DNA of 64,000 bases from Chondrosia reniformis (GCA_947172415.1 OX359199.1:1328001-1392000); one strand, 5' to 3'; shown: positions 37,301-49,584, counted from the stretch's first letter. Program-made: numbers and translations. Notes: generated by a model not told the origin, from the letters alone.

Positions 37301-39054
37301 AATAAGTGATAAAATAAGTGCAACACTAGAAATGCATTGTCAGTGCTTGAAGGAAGGAGTATACTGTTGCTGTCCTGGGGGTCCTCCTCTTGTTTAAATA
37401 GTACAAAGGAGATCGATGCTCTGTTTATGTAACGTGGGAATGTTGACTTGAAGAATGGAGGTGTTGAGACAGTTTAACTGAGATGTATTAATGCTTAGTA
37501 AGAATTAGTATCAACTAATGAAGACATGGCCAAAACATTCTGATTAATATATAGTGTTCCTATACTGCTACTTTAGAATCAGCTTGAAATCTACAGCTAT
37601 AAAATATATAGCATGTATATACTGAAAATTTTAGGCCTTGCCAGTTGCCTGGATTGTTTTAAATTTTGTGAATCAATTGTAACTTAAGGATTTATATTAC
37701 AAAAATATATATATAAAACTACAATAAAGTACTTCACAGTGCAAGTTACAAATGCTCAGACTCCTAGTTTAGCTACAATCAAGATTAAATAATAAAAAGT
37801 GCAAGTTTTGGTTGCTGCACTGTATAGCATAAGGCCATAAAATGTGCTCCTACATGCTACCCATGCCATTAAACTTGACATTGTGGTGTTAATTAAATGA
37901 GCTTGTCACACTTATAAAGTAGATTACTAAGCATATCAATTACATTTACACACCTATTATACTGTTGGCCCTATATTTTACTTTAATTCCACTAAGAGCC
38001 AGTCATTTTTATGGGGTCCCATTTTTATAACTATAGCAGATTTGATGTACACGTCTTGCAATTGAGAGGGAGCTATACGTACATGTACGTATCAGACCTG
38101 CCAAGTCTCACGCATCTGGCGTGAGACACACGCATTTGACTAATTATACCAATTTCAACTACATTTAAACACATGCATGATTACTGGTTTGTCATTTTGT
38201 AACTTGCATACAAGGGGTTTTACAATAAGGCTTCAGACTTTTGTGCCTCCTTTCATGTAGCCTTACAGTAACTGGTAAACTAAAAAGACTAAGAACTAAT
38301 CCAGCTTGTTACTATGTAGCTGATTATAATATTGTAAAATTTATAATCATTCTACTGCAAAATGAGATAGATAGATAGAATAGTCACCTATTTTGTGGTA
38401 GTAACCTTTTTGTATTGACATGAACGTATGTATTTTCTCAGGTACATATTAATAGAATTTCACTGCATGTACTCAAAAAACAACCTAGCAACTCTACTAA
38501 AACTACAATCTCTACATCTAATGATATACAGGGTAACACTATTAATGTGTTAGGATACGGTAATTATTAGTCATATATAACCCCTGTATTTCACACGCAA
38601 AACGTGTCTCACCATTACGGCGGAAAATTGGCCCCGACTTATGGGCTAAGGTACAAAATGAATGTACTTTTAAACTTTAAACCTTAATAATCCTGTTAAT
38701 GAAGCCTGATAAATGTATTCTATTCTATTAGTTACTAAAGAGAAGAACCCTAGAGAAATCCAGGCCTTTCTAGAGGATAACAGAGAAGCTATGCTCAATT
38801 ACTGTGATGTCAGAGAGATTTCTAACGAACTGAGAAAAGATAACATAATTACATCTGCTCAGTATGAGACGTTGAAAGCTTCTATTCCTCAGGATTTGGC
38901 CAATCAGGCTCTGTATGACATCCTTTATGGTGATCCAAGTGAGAGGAAACTAAAGGCTACCGCTGAAGCCTTGAAACAGTGTACATGCCACGACAACAAC
39001 CGAAAGCTGGCAGACAAAATCAACAAATTTCTATCTGGTCAAAGCTACAACTAG
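28348..39054 (+). CDS. CARD-repeat / ZU5 / CARD adaptor protein, 965 aa, 17 exons
   Basis: Exons: 28348-28426, 29173-29364, 29950-30141, 30675-30866, 31434-31625, 31809-32000, 32316-32438, 32504-32602, 32682-32843, 34111-34214, 34398-34467, 34603-35156, 35223-35354, 35979-36171, 36242-36301, 36543-36581, 38732-39054. They close in frame at 966 codons. The start MASEKLDTRCPCVTEKDW carries a small Cys cluster. Five 64-residue modules (27-346) share the pattern ILSEDECKDI...KLVSHL...VVKFLE...YL..LK, which resembles CARD helices 2-6. The 34603-35156 exon (about 533-717) is a ZU5 domain (GGRFSLEP, THLEVPEGAV, GYKLASPVVYIYY, ITLHLPHW). The final exon (859-965) is a CARD-like death fold (REIQAFLEDNREAMLNYCDV). 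There is no membrane segment or NTPase. Death-fold plus ZU5 proteins act as cytoplasmic scaffolds in innate immune or cell-death signalling; that role is inferred. The 39-base exon at 36543 is the least certain. Confidence 0.85.
36650..36960 (-). mobile_element. LINE 3' end remnant in the last intron of the CARD-ZU5 gene
   Basis: The minus strand encodes MVKGKRPRARPFMLWSDKLQ and then LAFAKLPDSG, after which the frame changes. This looks like the end of a non-LTR retrotransposon ORF2, where a basic GRPR..W.D motif precedes the final W..L region. Only the tail is present and it is decayed. The family was not determined. Confidence 0.5.
38088..38645. repeat. Possible dispersed element with a TCTCACGC/GCGTGAGA hairpin
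   Basis: CCTGCCAAGTCTCACGCATC followed by TGGCGTGAGACACACGCATT forms an 8-bp stem. A related ACACGCAAAACGTGTCTCAC block lies at about 38594. The boundaries and terminal repeats are unclear. The rest of this intron (36960-38088) holds nothing I recognise. Confidence 0.35.
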
Positions 39055-39091
39055 CGAGACATGCACAAATTAGAAATACTACAATTATGTA

Positions 39092-39097
39092 AATAAA
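39092..39097 (+). terminator. Polyadenylation signal of the first CARD-ZU5 gene
   Basis: AATAAA lies 38 bases after the stop codon, in an AT-rich 3' flank. It is the only clear signal in that flank. Confidence 0.6.
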
Positions 39098-39424
39098 TGT
39101 GAATGGTGCAAAATGTACATACGTACATATATATGTATGCTTGCTTACAATATTCTCCATCTGTAGGACTGTCATGTTTATATACGTATATGCCACAATA
39201 AGTCTCAGAAATCTGTTCTTTAAGACTTAATTATTTTTAATACTTTTTAGCTTTTGTATCAGTAAACATTAATCATTTAATGCTTAATCAATTCATTCAT
39301 TTTGATATAGTTTTTAATCTATAGATCAACCAATGCATAACGATTTATTATTCACCTTTTTATACTTTCATGTACAATCCAAGAATAGTAAGTCCCTAGG
39401 TATTCTTCATCAACTGAAGTGTTT

Positions 39425-39610
39425 AGTTTTCATTTTTTGGAATTCCCAGAAACAGCTAATGACCCAGACTTTTAATTTGAACAGAAGAATAAAGAGAAGA
39501 CTCCTGTATCCTCATCCAAAACTCTCACTATAGGTTTAGTTTCCTATAGGCCTTTTACTGCAGAATGAATGGAGTATGCATGTAGCTAGGAAAATGATGT
39601 TCTAGGTTAC
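39425..39610 (+). mobile_element. Hammerhead-type repeat copy 6, lacking the ribozyme 5' half
   Basis: GGAATTCCCAGAAACAGCTA, then GAAGACTCCTGTATCCTCAT and CCTATAGGCCTTTTACTGC. It corresponds to the copy inside the DDX1 SPRY intron (25522 and 47280) and is continuous with the DDX1 fragment that follows, so it was carried by duplication rather than inserted anew. Confidence 0.6.
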
Positions 39611-39624
39611 TCATGATGAAAATG

Positions 39625-40008
39625 AACTTACAGTTGTTCCATGTACAATAACAAAGAGATGCACCTCAGAACAGCTTCCAACTCACCTCTCCATAGTCAT
39701 CAAACTGGCTCTGGTTTGACTTCTTTCCAGTACCTCCAAAACCAAATCCAAACCTGTCCTTACCTGAGAAGAGATGCACAAGACAAGTCTTTAACAGACA
39801 ACAGACACGTCCAAAAGCAGTTTAGTGTCCATTCCCAGCGAGCTGACATAGTTCTAGAGTGGCAGCAGGCGTGGCCCACCCAACTCTACATAGTCTCTCG
39901 TCAGTCACCTCCGCCTCGTAGTAGTACTGTCCTCTGGTGACACCGAGAGTGGATCTACAGCCGTGCCACAACTTGTGATCTCGAGACTGACACAGCACAC
40001 CATCAAAA
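39625..40008 (-). pseudogene. DDX1 SPRY-exon fragment at the duplication junction
   Basis: This is a third, partial copy of the two main SPRY exons (minus strand; [20 protein letters not shown] region near 39900-39970 and the [12 protein letters not shown] exon near 39700-39760). It stops inside the SPRY exon at CTGTGTCAGTC...GATGG and joins directly to sequence downstream of the DDX1 stop codon (matching 17838). It has no start, helicase core or end. Confidence 0.85.
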
Positions 40009-41170
40009 GAAGAAATCCTTATTCTATTATTAAAATTCACACAGTAAAGTGTAGTAATCAATTGCATAACAGTTATTACTTATGCAAACAATCAGTGTAA
40101 TGTGTTATTGTGGCAGTGTTCAGTTAAACCACTGTCCAGTTTGCATCCTCAGGAAAGTACCCTGCGCCAACTTTTCCATTTCCGCCAGCTCTTTAACTGC
40201 AGGTGCCAGTTGCTCCACATGACTCTTGTAGTTACCACCTGCGGATTAACAAATCTGGAAATGAACACAATAACAAACCTAAAACTTAACCAAACACTTG
40301 AAAGCACTTGTTACTGTTACTGTTTAACCAAAATATATGTAGAAAAATGTCTTTCTACATACAAGTACTTTATGGAACTATTATTGACATAGCATAAATT
40401 GTGTCAACGAGTTTGGACCGGATCGGATTCTTGTGTATTGTATGCTATTCCTTAAAAGGTATGTGCACATGACAAATAAGGAGTGGTGCTTGAAAAAACA
40501 TTTTCATTGGTTTGAATTGAGACCAAGTTGCCAGCTATTTCATTGCCCTTCACATAAAACTGATGAAAGCCACAGCATGTGTTCAAAATGTTAGTAATGA
40601 TTTAGTAATGATTTAATGGTGAATTGTAAATCATTCAGTTGTAATCGAACAAATTATCAATACAAAATTGATTTATATACCTTTGGCGCTCCTCTTTTGT
40701 CCATAGATCACATTCCCATCAAATTCATTAACTGGTACCTTTATATCCCTTCCAGTCTGAGTGATTGTCTCCCCCAAGTGTTCCTCGATTTCAGCCAAGT
40801 ACTACAGAGGAGGTGGAGAGGAGCTGAGGAGTGAGCAATAATGATAGGGGAATACCCTCCAGACACTATTGTAATGGAGTACCTTCCAAATGCTCCATAC
40901 TCTACTAAAGGTATGCGGAAGAACTGGATTACCTGTTTTTCATTGTACCAAATGGCACATCCACCCTGCTCCAGCAGTGTTGTGTTGTAGCAACCTTTTC
41001 CTCTGTTGGGACAGTTGCTATGATACCAAACCTTCTCTGGCACCTCAGACACCAAAGAGATTGCCAATCCCATTCTAAAGGCATACATGAATATAAATGA
41101 AATGATATTCAAACCACAAGTAGTTATAATCATTCTCAAACATCATGAAGAGGGAAAAACATGTAAGAAT

Positions 41171-41225
41171 CAGGGCAACTGGTTATGACCACCAGTGCTC
41201 TGTTACTGAGCTACAATTGGCCACA
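41171..41225 (-). repeat. tRNA-like SINE head, duplicate copy
   Basis: This is the duplicate of the sequence at 19001-19056, in the same intron of the second DDX1 copy, with one extra base in the CAATTGG part. Confidence 0.45.
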
Positions 41226-42689
41226 ACAACGTTCTCTTCATGTTTTCCTTCTTCTGCTAACTGCAAAGACTAATTAGTACAAAAACATTGTACAATGTAT
41301 ATGGAAATAAAAGTAAAACTAACAACCTGCGTATGAGAGGAAAGTGAATGTAATTGTAAGGTATAGTGAAACCACTGTATAGGAAGGGTTCTGCGGCTAC
41401 AAATACACTTCTACAGGCTTTCAAGTAAGAGGATTACTTGTAGATTAGATGAGTGGTATACAGGATGGAGATTAAAAACACTCTATTCTGTGTACATATG
41501 TATGTCTACTTGGAATTGAAGCAAATTGAATTGAATCTATTTGTCCATATAGACATGGCCAGGGTTGCGCAAGAGGCAATCCTTTAAAAGTGCTCCCAGG
41601 GACATAGAATGGTGATAAACTAGTGATTATGATACTAAGAAGTTAAACAATTTGCATGGATCTAAATACATTAAGAGATGATCATTACACCTGTACAGAC
41701 TACGTACACACAAATACGTACAGATGGGTAGCACAAGTGTACACTACACGTGTGCACTTTCATACCTGTCAGCCCTCCCCACTCTGCCAATTCTGTGGAC
41801 GTAATTCTGTTTATCATCTGGTAAGGTAATGTTGATGACTATAGTAAAATAGACAGACAGTTATGAGAGTGAACAACATGGACATGTTATCAACAACATT
41901 CAAATAAATCCAGTTTGAAGGCTAACCATTATGTTCAAATTTTCCAGCTATAGGGTAGTTTATACAAACTTGTGAATATTGGCGGATTTAATTTGACAGT
42001 GTTGCAGCTCTAGTTTGTGACATCATCCAGTCAACAATGGCCGTGTACGCTGCTGCTTGGTCTGGTTATCATAGTAGCCGGTGGTAATTTTGTTTTATGA
42101 GAATGTAAATATTGACCGATTTAAATTTGGCTGTTATCCACGAGACTGCCAAACTGTCAAATTAAAATCCTCCTCAAATTTTCTGGGTATACGGTATACA
42201 TGAGAGAGAGACTATTTCAGCAAAGGAAGATCTACAGACTGAAATGCTCTGAAATTGCTTTGCACTTCCTCTGTAAGTGCATTTTCTAATCTGTCACATT
42301 TTGTATAATATGTATTTGTTCACGGCTTACCAAATGGTATTCCTTGTACGTCTATACCTCTGGCAGCCACATCAGTACAGATGAGAAATCTGACGTCTCC
42401 ATCTTTGAATGCCTGCAGATTGGCCTTCCTCTCCTGAGGCCTCCTGTCGCCATGGAGACACACACAAGAGTATTTATTGACCATCCCCTTTACTAATACA
42501 AAACAGGAAGACCTCTGGAAACTGACTACCCCTACAGGTAGAGCTGCTTGTCCTAATGTACAGGTGGCTAATCTCACCTCCTCCAAGCTTCAAAAGGTAT
42601 TGCTCTACATTATCACAGTCTAGTTTGGTGCGACAAAATATGATTGCCTGTGAAGAACAAGCAAAGTAGAGATGTCCACATTTGTGACT

Positions 42690-42876
42690 GCAAATACTTT
42701 CACTGTTACTGTTGCTATAGTTACAAACACAGACTTTCACTATTACTGTTGCTATAGTTACAAACATAGACTTTCACTGTTACTGTTGCTATAGTTACAA
42801 ACATAGACTTTCCCTGTTACTGTTGCTATAGTTACAAACACAGACTTTCACTGTTACTGTTGCTATAGTTACAAAA
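42690..42876. repeat. About 37-bp minisatellite, distal DDX1 copy
   Basis: About five units of the TTTCACTGTTACTGTTGCTA type are present, one more than in the proximal copy. Confidence 0.85.
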
Positions 42877-43269
42877 TGCAGTATAAACACTCAAGTCAAA
42901 CAAACCTGGTCCATCTTATGCTCATCAATAGCACGAACCAGATATTCCCCTTTGAGTGTCTTGACTGCCTCTGATAAGCACTCTGGAATATGCACACGGA
43001 GATAGTGGTTTAGAATACTCTTATAAACACTAACATATACGTACACTTTAATAGTGAAAATGAAGTTAACGGCACAAAACCTTTGCAATGCTATGAAACA
43101 TTACATTTGAATGGTTTGGCATGACAATTCCCACATAAAAGTGGAACTTGAGGGCAATAAAACACTCAAATACTCACAATTAAGATACAAATGTGCTAGA
43201 AGGCCTTTTCAGAGAATAGCGCTTGTTATCAATAACATTGGGTATCGTCTAGAAGGGTCTAAATAACCC

Positions 43270-43430
43270 AAGCTTTTGTATGAAAAATCTAATACACCAT
43301 TTTCCTACATGCTATGCCTATTCTGTAAAAAGCCTATAGGGGAACTAAACCTGAAGAGAGCTTTGGATGAAGATACAGGAGTCTTTTCTTTCTTCTTTTC
43401 CTCTCTTTCATCTTCTTCCCCACTGGGCCA
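43270..43430 (-). mobile_element. Hammerhead-type repeat copy 7 (duplicate of copy 3)
   Basis: It begins on the minus strand at TGGCCCAGTGG (43430), the same cleavage-site start as the copy at 21517, and continues with the family body and tail. Confidence 0.75.
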
Positions 43431-43996
43431 TGATGGTGAGACACGTTTTTATGTGATGAATTATAACTACCAACATCTCACCTTATTATAGTTAATGTAG
43501 TAACTGTATACATATGCACATGGAGTGGATGTCATGATGGTACTGTCAATGTTAAACAACTCACCACATGATGAACCGTGTCTGGTACACTGTCTTGTCC
43601 CTTCAGATCAATCCAGATGGGAAAGTGCATTATCCTATCCTACAAGTACAAGTACATGTATGTATATATGGGAGTCGTGCATGAGGAGTAACATGTAAGA
43701 CTACTACTACTGCAGGTATGGTGTAACACTTCCTGTGAGTCATGTTTTAGTATTAAGAATGTAAGCTATTGGTTGAAGAGATAACGTACTGCAAGCTTCT
43801 TCACCTCATGAGAATGGTAAGTTGCTGAACATACAACCAACTAGTACAGGAGATGAAAGATAAAGTTTACTAGAAAAGGTTAATAGACAATTTCACAATT
43901 GTACCTGACTAGCCAAATACCATTTACTTAGTACTTCATTCAAATTAAGTAAATAGTCAAACACTATATAATGTTGTAGTTTGGAGATTAGAGAGT

Positions 43997-44660
43997 ATGC
44001 ATGTTCTATATTTGGAGGTCAGAGAGTGTGCATGTTCTACATTTGGAGGTCAGAGAGTGTGCATGTTCTATATTTGGAGGTCAGAGAGTGTGCATGTTCT
44101 ATATTTGGAGGTCAGAGAGTGTGCATGTTCTACATTTGGAGGTCAGAGAGTGTGCATGTTCTATATTTGGAGGTCAGAGAGTGTGCATGTTCTATATTTG
44201 GAGGTCAGAGAGTGTGCATGTTCTATATTTGGAGGTCAGAGAGTGTGCATGTTCTACATTTGGAGGTCAGAGAGTGTGCATGTTCTATATTTGGAGGTCA
44301 GAGAGTGTGCATGTTCTATATTTGGAGGTCAGAGAGTGTGCATGTTCTACATTTGGAGGTCAGAGAGTGTGCATGTTCTATATTTGGAGGTCAGAGAGTG
44401 TGCATGTTCTACATTTGGAGGTCAGAGAGTGTGCATGTTCTACATTTGGAGGTCAGAGAGTGTGCATGTTCTATATTTGGAGGTCAGAGAGTGTGCATGT
44501 TCTACATTTGGAGGTCAGAGAGTGTGCATGTTCTATATTTGGAGGTCAGAGAGTGTGCATGTTCTATATTTGGAGGTCAGAGAGTGTGCATGTTCTATAT
44601 TTGGAGGTCAGAGAGTGTGCATGTTCTATATTTGGAGGTCAGAGAGTGTGCATGTTGTAC
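43997..44660. repeat. 31-bp minisatellite, about 21 units (distal DDX1 copy)
   Basis: Units contain TTCTATATTTGGAGGTCAGA and GAGTGTGCATG, with a C/T variant at one position (CTACATTTGG or CTATATTTGG). Because 31 is not a multiple of three and the unit has no stop, all three forward frames stay open for more than 200 codons. These are not genes. It sits in the intron upstream (minus strand) of the SAT-motif exon. Confidence 0.95.
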
Positions 44661-47279
44661 GTGGTTTGGAAGTCAGAGAGGGTACCTGAAGTCTCCTTCC
44701 TTCCGGCGATACCTTTGGTACTTTGCCGTATATCCGCTGGATCAGGTCTCCGTATCCACCAGAGAGGAGACCATCCTATAAAGGTATGTACATGTGTATA
44801 GTGCTGTCATATGGCTGATCATTGATATGACACCAAACCAGACACTTATCTTGGTTGAGTGGCAATCAATGAAAAAATTACAAATCTAAACAAACTGTAC
44901 CACACTGATGAGCTCTAAAATGGGCAAAATTTGTGTTTTCTTTTCCCCTCTTGGATGATTGGGAGTCGATCACTGTTTGCCATATTAATAGGACCTCAGG
45001 TCTCCCGGCCAGCCGAGATAAGACTTTGGTCACTTGCAATTGATTGGTCAGGTATATGTATTGGCACATCTATTGTGCAATCAAGTATATAGCAGCTGCT
45101 AATTGTATCTCTTTTAGAACTCAGTTTAGACTATATCTGGTGATACTCTTATTAAAGTATTCAAAGGAATACATCATTGATAGGAGAGAGCTGATATATA
45201 TATGTATACAAAACCAGATAAGGGATATTTTCAATGTAAATACTTACTGCTTCATCTAATATGAAAAACATTATCTATGGAAAAGGAAAAAAAGAAAAAA
45301 ACCCAGAAATGTTAATGGTAAAGTGACACCTAGTAGATTACATATGTGTATATTTACGTACATTGGAAAGGTTTAGACTGTTTGTATTGATGAGATCCTC
45401 CAACCTTCCAGGAGTACCTGTCACAATATCTACCTGTACGTGCATACATGTTAATAGTATGTATATATTTACAGTATATTGGACTCTAACTAATAAAATA
45501 CACTACAATAATCAAACCACTAATAATAATGAAATGAGGCAATACGTATGTCTTTTATTGAGGTAACATTTCTTCACCTACCTATGTACTCGCAATACAA
45601 AATCACATTTGGTATATACTGTAGGTGCAGTATTAGGATGGCAAGAGGTTATTTCAAATGTATATATAGTACCTACATACTCAAAAATATAAAAGAGTTT
45701 CAATGTAACTGTAAAGGCTAATAGTTGTGGTTGTATTATCAGTCTGACATCACATGTATTCATCACATCTCTTACTCCTTTTTGCAACTGTCTTATCTGC
45801 TCCTTAGCACTCTCTCCTCCCATCATCAGACAAGCGCTGCACAACAGTTTAAAGGGAAGAATGCACACAGAAGGACATGTCAGTTATGAAGTATCACTCT
45901 AGATTGACATACAGTAGAGGATTACATTTTGGGAGAGATGTTGAGATATGGGATGAATGTTGTTATAATTATATACTAATCTTCAATGTACTAAATAAAA
46001 AAATGTCTTATCATTGTTACATTCAGTACAGTGTGGATTGCTATCAGATCAGTGAATATTGAATGTGATGTGTACATACTTACTTCACTTTTGGATCAGG
46101 TAAATGAGCCTTAAATTTGACAATATTATCATGTGTCTAATTGATTAAAGGAAAAAAGGAAAAAGAAAGCATATTCCTGCAAAATACATAACAATTACAT
46201 GACATAAATGGATTGTTCATTTCAGTGATTATACATATATGTACAGCACTTGTGATGCATGTGAATCCACACACCTGCTGAGCTAGCTCTCTTGAGGGCT
46301 GCAGTAGAGAGAAGAATTGAACAGTAAAGCTTTCTTCAAAAAGCAGTGAAACCATGCTAATGTTAGCTTATATAGTAGGTTATCAAACACACTATTAGAA
46401 AGGTGGATACTTTAGCAAGTTGTGTACTGAATGTCCAAAGGCAGAGTACATCTTCTTAGAGTACATATATATACAGTGTACTGAGGGCAGCTATTTTATT
46501 GTAGCTACTGTATGTACCACCAAACCACAGTCAAAGCCATAGACTATAACAAACGAGGAAAAGTTTGTGCAAGAAATTTTCGTGGTTTGGGCCAACCACG
46601 AAAATATTTTAACAAGACAATTCCCAAATTACAGTGTGACTTAAGATTGAGACACATACAGTATAGAGAGTATTGTAATATAATCAAGATGGAGTCACTA
46701 TAAACTGGGTAATGGGAGGGAATATCTCTTGGGTCACTTGAACTTACCGGAACTTTACATTTAAAAGGTTCATTTCCAAAATTAAACTTCATTTCAGCAT
46801 TCTAATTAATTAAATTAGAAAAAGAACACTTAACAATATTACATGTGTTAAGAAAACAAAACAAAATGGCTAAAACAATAATTAGCTAATTTCCTTAGCA
46901 AATGGTACATGTGGATAGCAGGAAAAAGCCTTTGAAAGTTAACAGGAAAAAAAAAACATTTCAAAGTTAAGTTTGGCAATTAGAAGAAATCCTTATCACA
47001 TCAGGTTGAGCCCAATGTACTGACCTTAAGAGTAACAGCTGCAAAGAATGGTTCACCTGCCAAATCGTCTGAAATATAAAAGGCATCTCCAAGAAAGATA
47101 CCTACAATAAATAACAGAGTATACAAGATACTATATACAACGCATGGACAATTTGCATTATGTTTGAATCATAAACTCACCATTCTTGGTAAAAGATATG
47201 ACATTCTCATTCAGATCAATAAGGCATCCGATGACATCATTCTTGCCAAATGCCTGTAAGGGAATATTCCATACACAAA

Positions 47280-47465
47280 CCAGGGTCACTGATGAAGGGT
47301 GGTATTCCCAGAAACAGCTGCCTAGCCCAGTGGAGCAGAAGAATAAAGAGAAGACTCCTGTATCCTCATACAAAGCTCATACTATGGGTTTAGTTTCCGA
47401 TAGGCCTTTTACTGTGGAATAAATGTAGTATGTAGAAAATGGTGTTTTACATTACTCGCAACATT
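47280..47465 (+). mobile_element. Hammerhead-type repeat copy 8
   Basis: CAGGGTCACTGATGAAGGGT, ATTCCCAGAAACAGCTGCC, the body and the tail are present. The cleavage triplet reads GCC. It is the full-length counterpart of truncated copy 4. Confidence 0.7.
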
Positions 47466-48535
47466 ACAGTTGTTCCATGTACAATAACAAAGAGATGGAC
47501 CTCAGAACAGCTTCCAACTCACCTCTCCATAGTCATCAAACTGGCTCTGGTTTGACTTCTTTCCAGTACCTCCAAAGCCAAATCCAAACCTGTCCTTACC
47601 TGAGAAGAGATGCACAAGACAAGTCTTTAACAGACAACAGACACGCCCAAAATTAGTTTAGTGTTCATTCCCAGCGAGCTGACCTAGTTCTAGAGTGGCA
47701 GCAAGCGTGGCCCACCCAACTCTACACAGTCCCTCATCAGTCACCTCCGCCTCGTAGTAGTACTGTCCTCTGGTGACACCGAGAGTGGATCTACAGCCGT
47801 GCCACGACTTGTGATCTCGAGACTGACACAGCACACCATCGGGACTTATAGCTACAGGAGAGATACACACTTTACAGGTCACATTATACAATATCAGACA
47901 TGGTCACTTGGTTGGTCAGGTATAATATCTCCCAATGATTAATTATTCCTATAACATCATAGCCTCTGCAGCTGGCTTAAATCTTTGGATAAATGGGCCT
48001 ATTTACAATGGAGAGTCTACGTATACAGGTCAGAGGGTGTAATTAACTCCTTTTTCAATCCATACATTGTTACACATTCTTTAGTTCATTTCTTGTACAG
48101 CTCAGAAACATGTGAGTCAAGTGGTTACATGATAAATACACACTTACCTAAAGCATCATTCCTGTCGTACACATTCATTACAAGCTTTTCAGGTTCATCT
48201 ACAAATGACAGTTTTAGTTAGTGTAGATCATGTAGTACCAGTTTATATGTCATGTGAGTCGACTGACCTGATTTTCCACTTCTTTTTCCCATTTTTCCTT
48301 CTTTTCTGTCTCTTATAGTTTCGTACACAACTTGTATCACTGGAAGACTAAAGGCCTATATCACACAACACAGACATCAGATGCAACTAACAGCAGTACC
48401 ACACTCATATAGACTACATAAATAAGAATAGCATGTACACAAGTCTGCTGCATAGCAACTGTCAGCAAATTATTCAGTTACTTGTAGACAATATAGCTAC
48501 AGCAGAGATACATATTTTATAAGTCACATTACATA

Positions 48536-48715
48536 TTCCCAGGGTCACTGATGAATGGTGGGATTCCCAGAAACAGCTGTCTGGCCCAGTGGAGAAGAGA
48601 AGAAGGAGAAAACTCTTGTATCCTCGTCCAAAACTCTCACTAGGTTTACTTCCCTATATGCCATATATTCTAAAGTAGATGTAGCATGTTTGAGAAATGG
48701 TGTGTTAGATTATTC
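48536..48715 (+). mobile_element. Hammerhead-type repeat copy 9
   Basis: CCCAGGGTCACTGATGAATG, ATTCCCAGAAACAGCTGTC, TGGCCCAGTGG. The core boxes CUGAUGA and GAAA and the GUC cleavage triplet are present, and stem I GGGTCA/TGGCCC pairs. Stem II is weakened. It is the duplicate of copy 5 at 26676. Confidence 0.75.
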
Positions 48716-49133
48716 ATTGATATTAGCCAACGGTTGATATGCACACAAGTACACACAACTCACTCCAGTCTTGCCACTTCCCGTCTCTGCAGCCTATAAG
48801 GATTTAAGGAGAAGGAGACAGGCTTAGATAATACCACTGTGATTAACAGCTGTTTGAAAGTAGAGAGCCCTATAGATCGAATTACCATTAACACATCGCC
48901 TCCTCCAAGTATTAAGGGGACAGCCTCCGCTTGTACATCAGTGGGGAGACTGTACAGGAAAGGGACAGACGAATGAAATGGGTTCAACTGCTGTCACACA
49001 AGCTACAGAACTTACAGCCAATCAATTTCTTCAATAGCCTGAACTATTTCTCTAATATACAAAATGGAACAAATTGTGACTATTTATAAGTTAGCTAACA
49101 CTCGTTTCTTGACTAACCTGAAAATGCAGTCAT

Positions 49134-49584
49134 TTCGCGCACTACACAGATCGCGATTAACGATAATTAGATAGCGAGTAGTACCCTACTCTAGAACATT
49201 TTAGGGTCACGCCTCCTAGACACACCCTACTTCGCTTTTGGATCGACTTCGAGTTCGTCGTGAGTGAATCTACTTGCCCGTATAATTATCTGCGCAGGTT
49301 TTTACAACATACGGTCTGTCACTACATGATGATCCCATTAGAGTCTGTTTTACCCTTAGCTACCTACATAGAGCAGTTGAATATAAATATGTAGGTGCCC
49401 TAGTATAGGTACTAGCCACTCAAGTGTGTCGTATTCCTCTTAAAGTTTCTATACTACATAGTATAGGTAAGTATATCGATATAAGACCTTTATTTAAATA
49501 GAAATTCTATAGTTATATCTATTTTTATATAATGATATAATCTCCTTGACCTCCACGTACAGGTGTGTATTGTAGAACATTGCA
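49134..49584. promoter_or_regulatory. Divergent promoter interval, distal copy
   Basis: It lies between the DDX1-copy start (49133, minus) and the second CARD-gene start (49585, plus). It aligns with the proximal interval without the 640-bp insert. CTCCTTGACCTCCACGTACA just upstream of the CARD-gene start is shared by both copies. Promoter activity is inferred from position. Confidence 0.45.

Larger units (their letters stand above)
40120..49133 (-). pseudogene. DDX1 distal copy, broken
   Basis: Most exons match the proximal DDX1 closely, including motifs I, Ia, Ib, II, IV, V and VI. Four lesions stand out. Exon 2 (near 49050) lacks 16 bases, so the frame after MTAFS reaches TAG within a few codons. 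The two exons equivalent to about 24290-24590 ([12 protein letters not shown] and [15 protein letters not shown]) are gone in a deletion of about 770 bases near 46550. The exon equivalent to 20947-21058 (112 bases) is gone in a deletion of about 310 bases near 43035, which also breaks frame. Substitutions include SATL to SATY. A shortened transcript could exist, but a normal helicase cannot be made from this copy. Confidence 0.88.

Noticed and set aside
43981-44801. Three overlapping plus-strand open frames of 230-266 codons
   Set aside because: They are the three readings of a 31-bp minisatellite without stops. The peptide blocks only cycle through frames, and the homologous intron has two units.
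40120-49133. Second functional DDX1
   Set aside because: Exon 2 has a 16-base deletion leading to an immediate stop, and three exons needed for the helicase core are missing.
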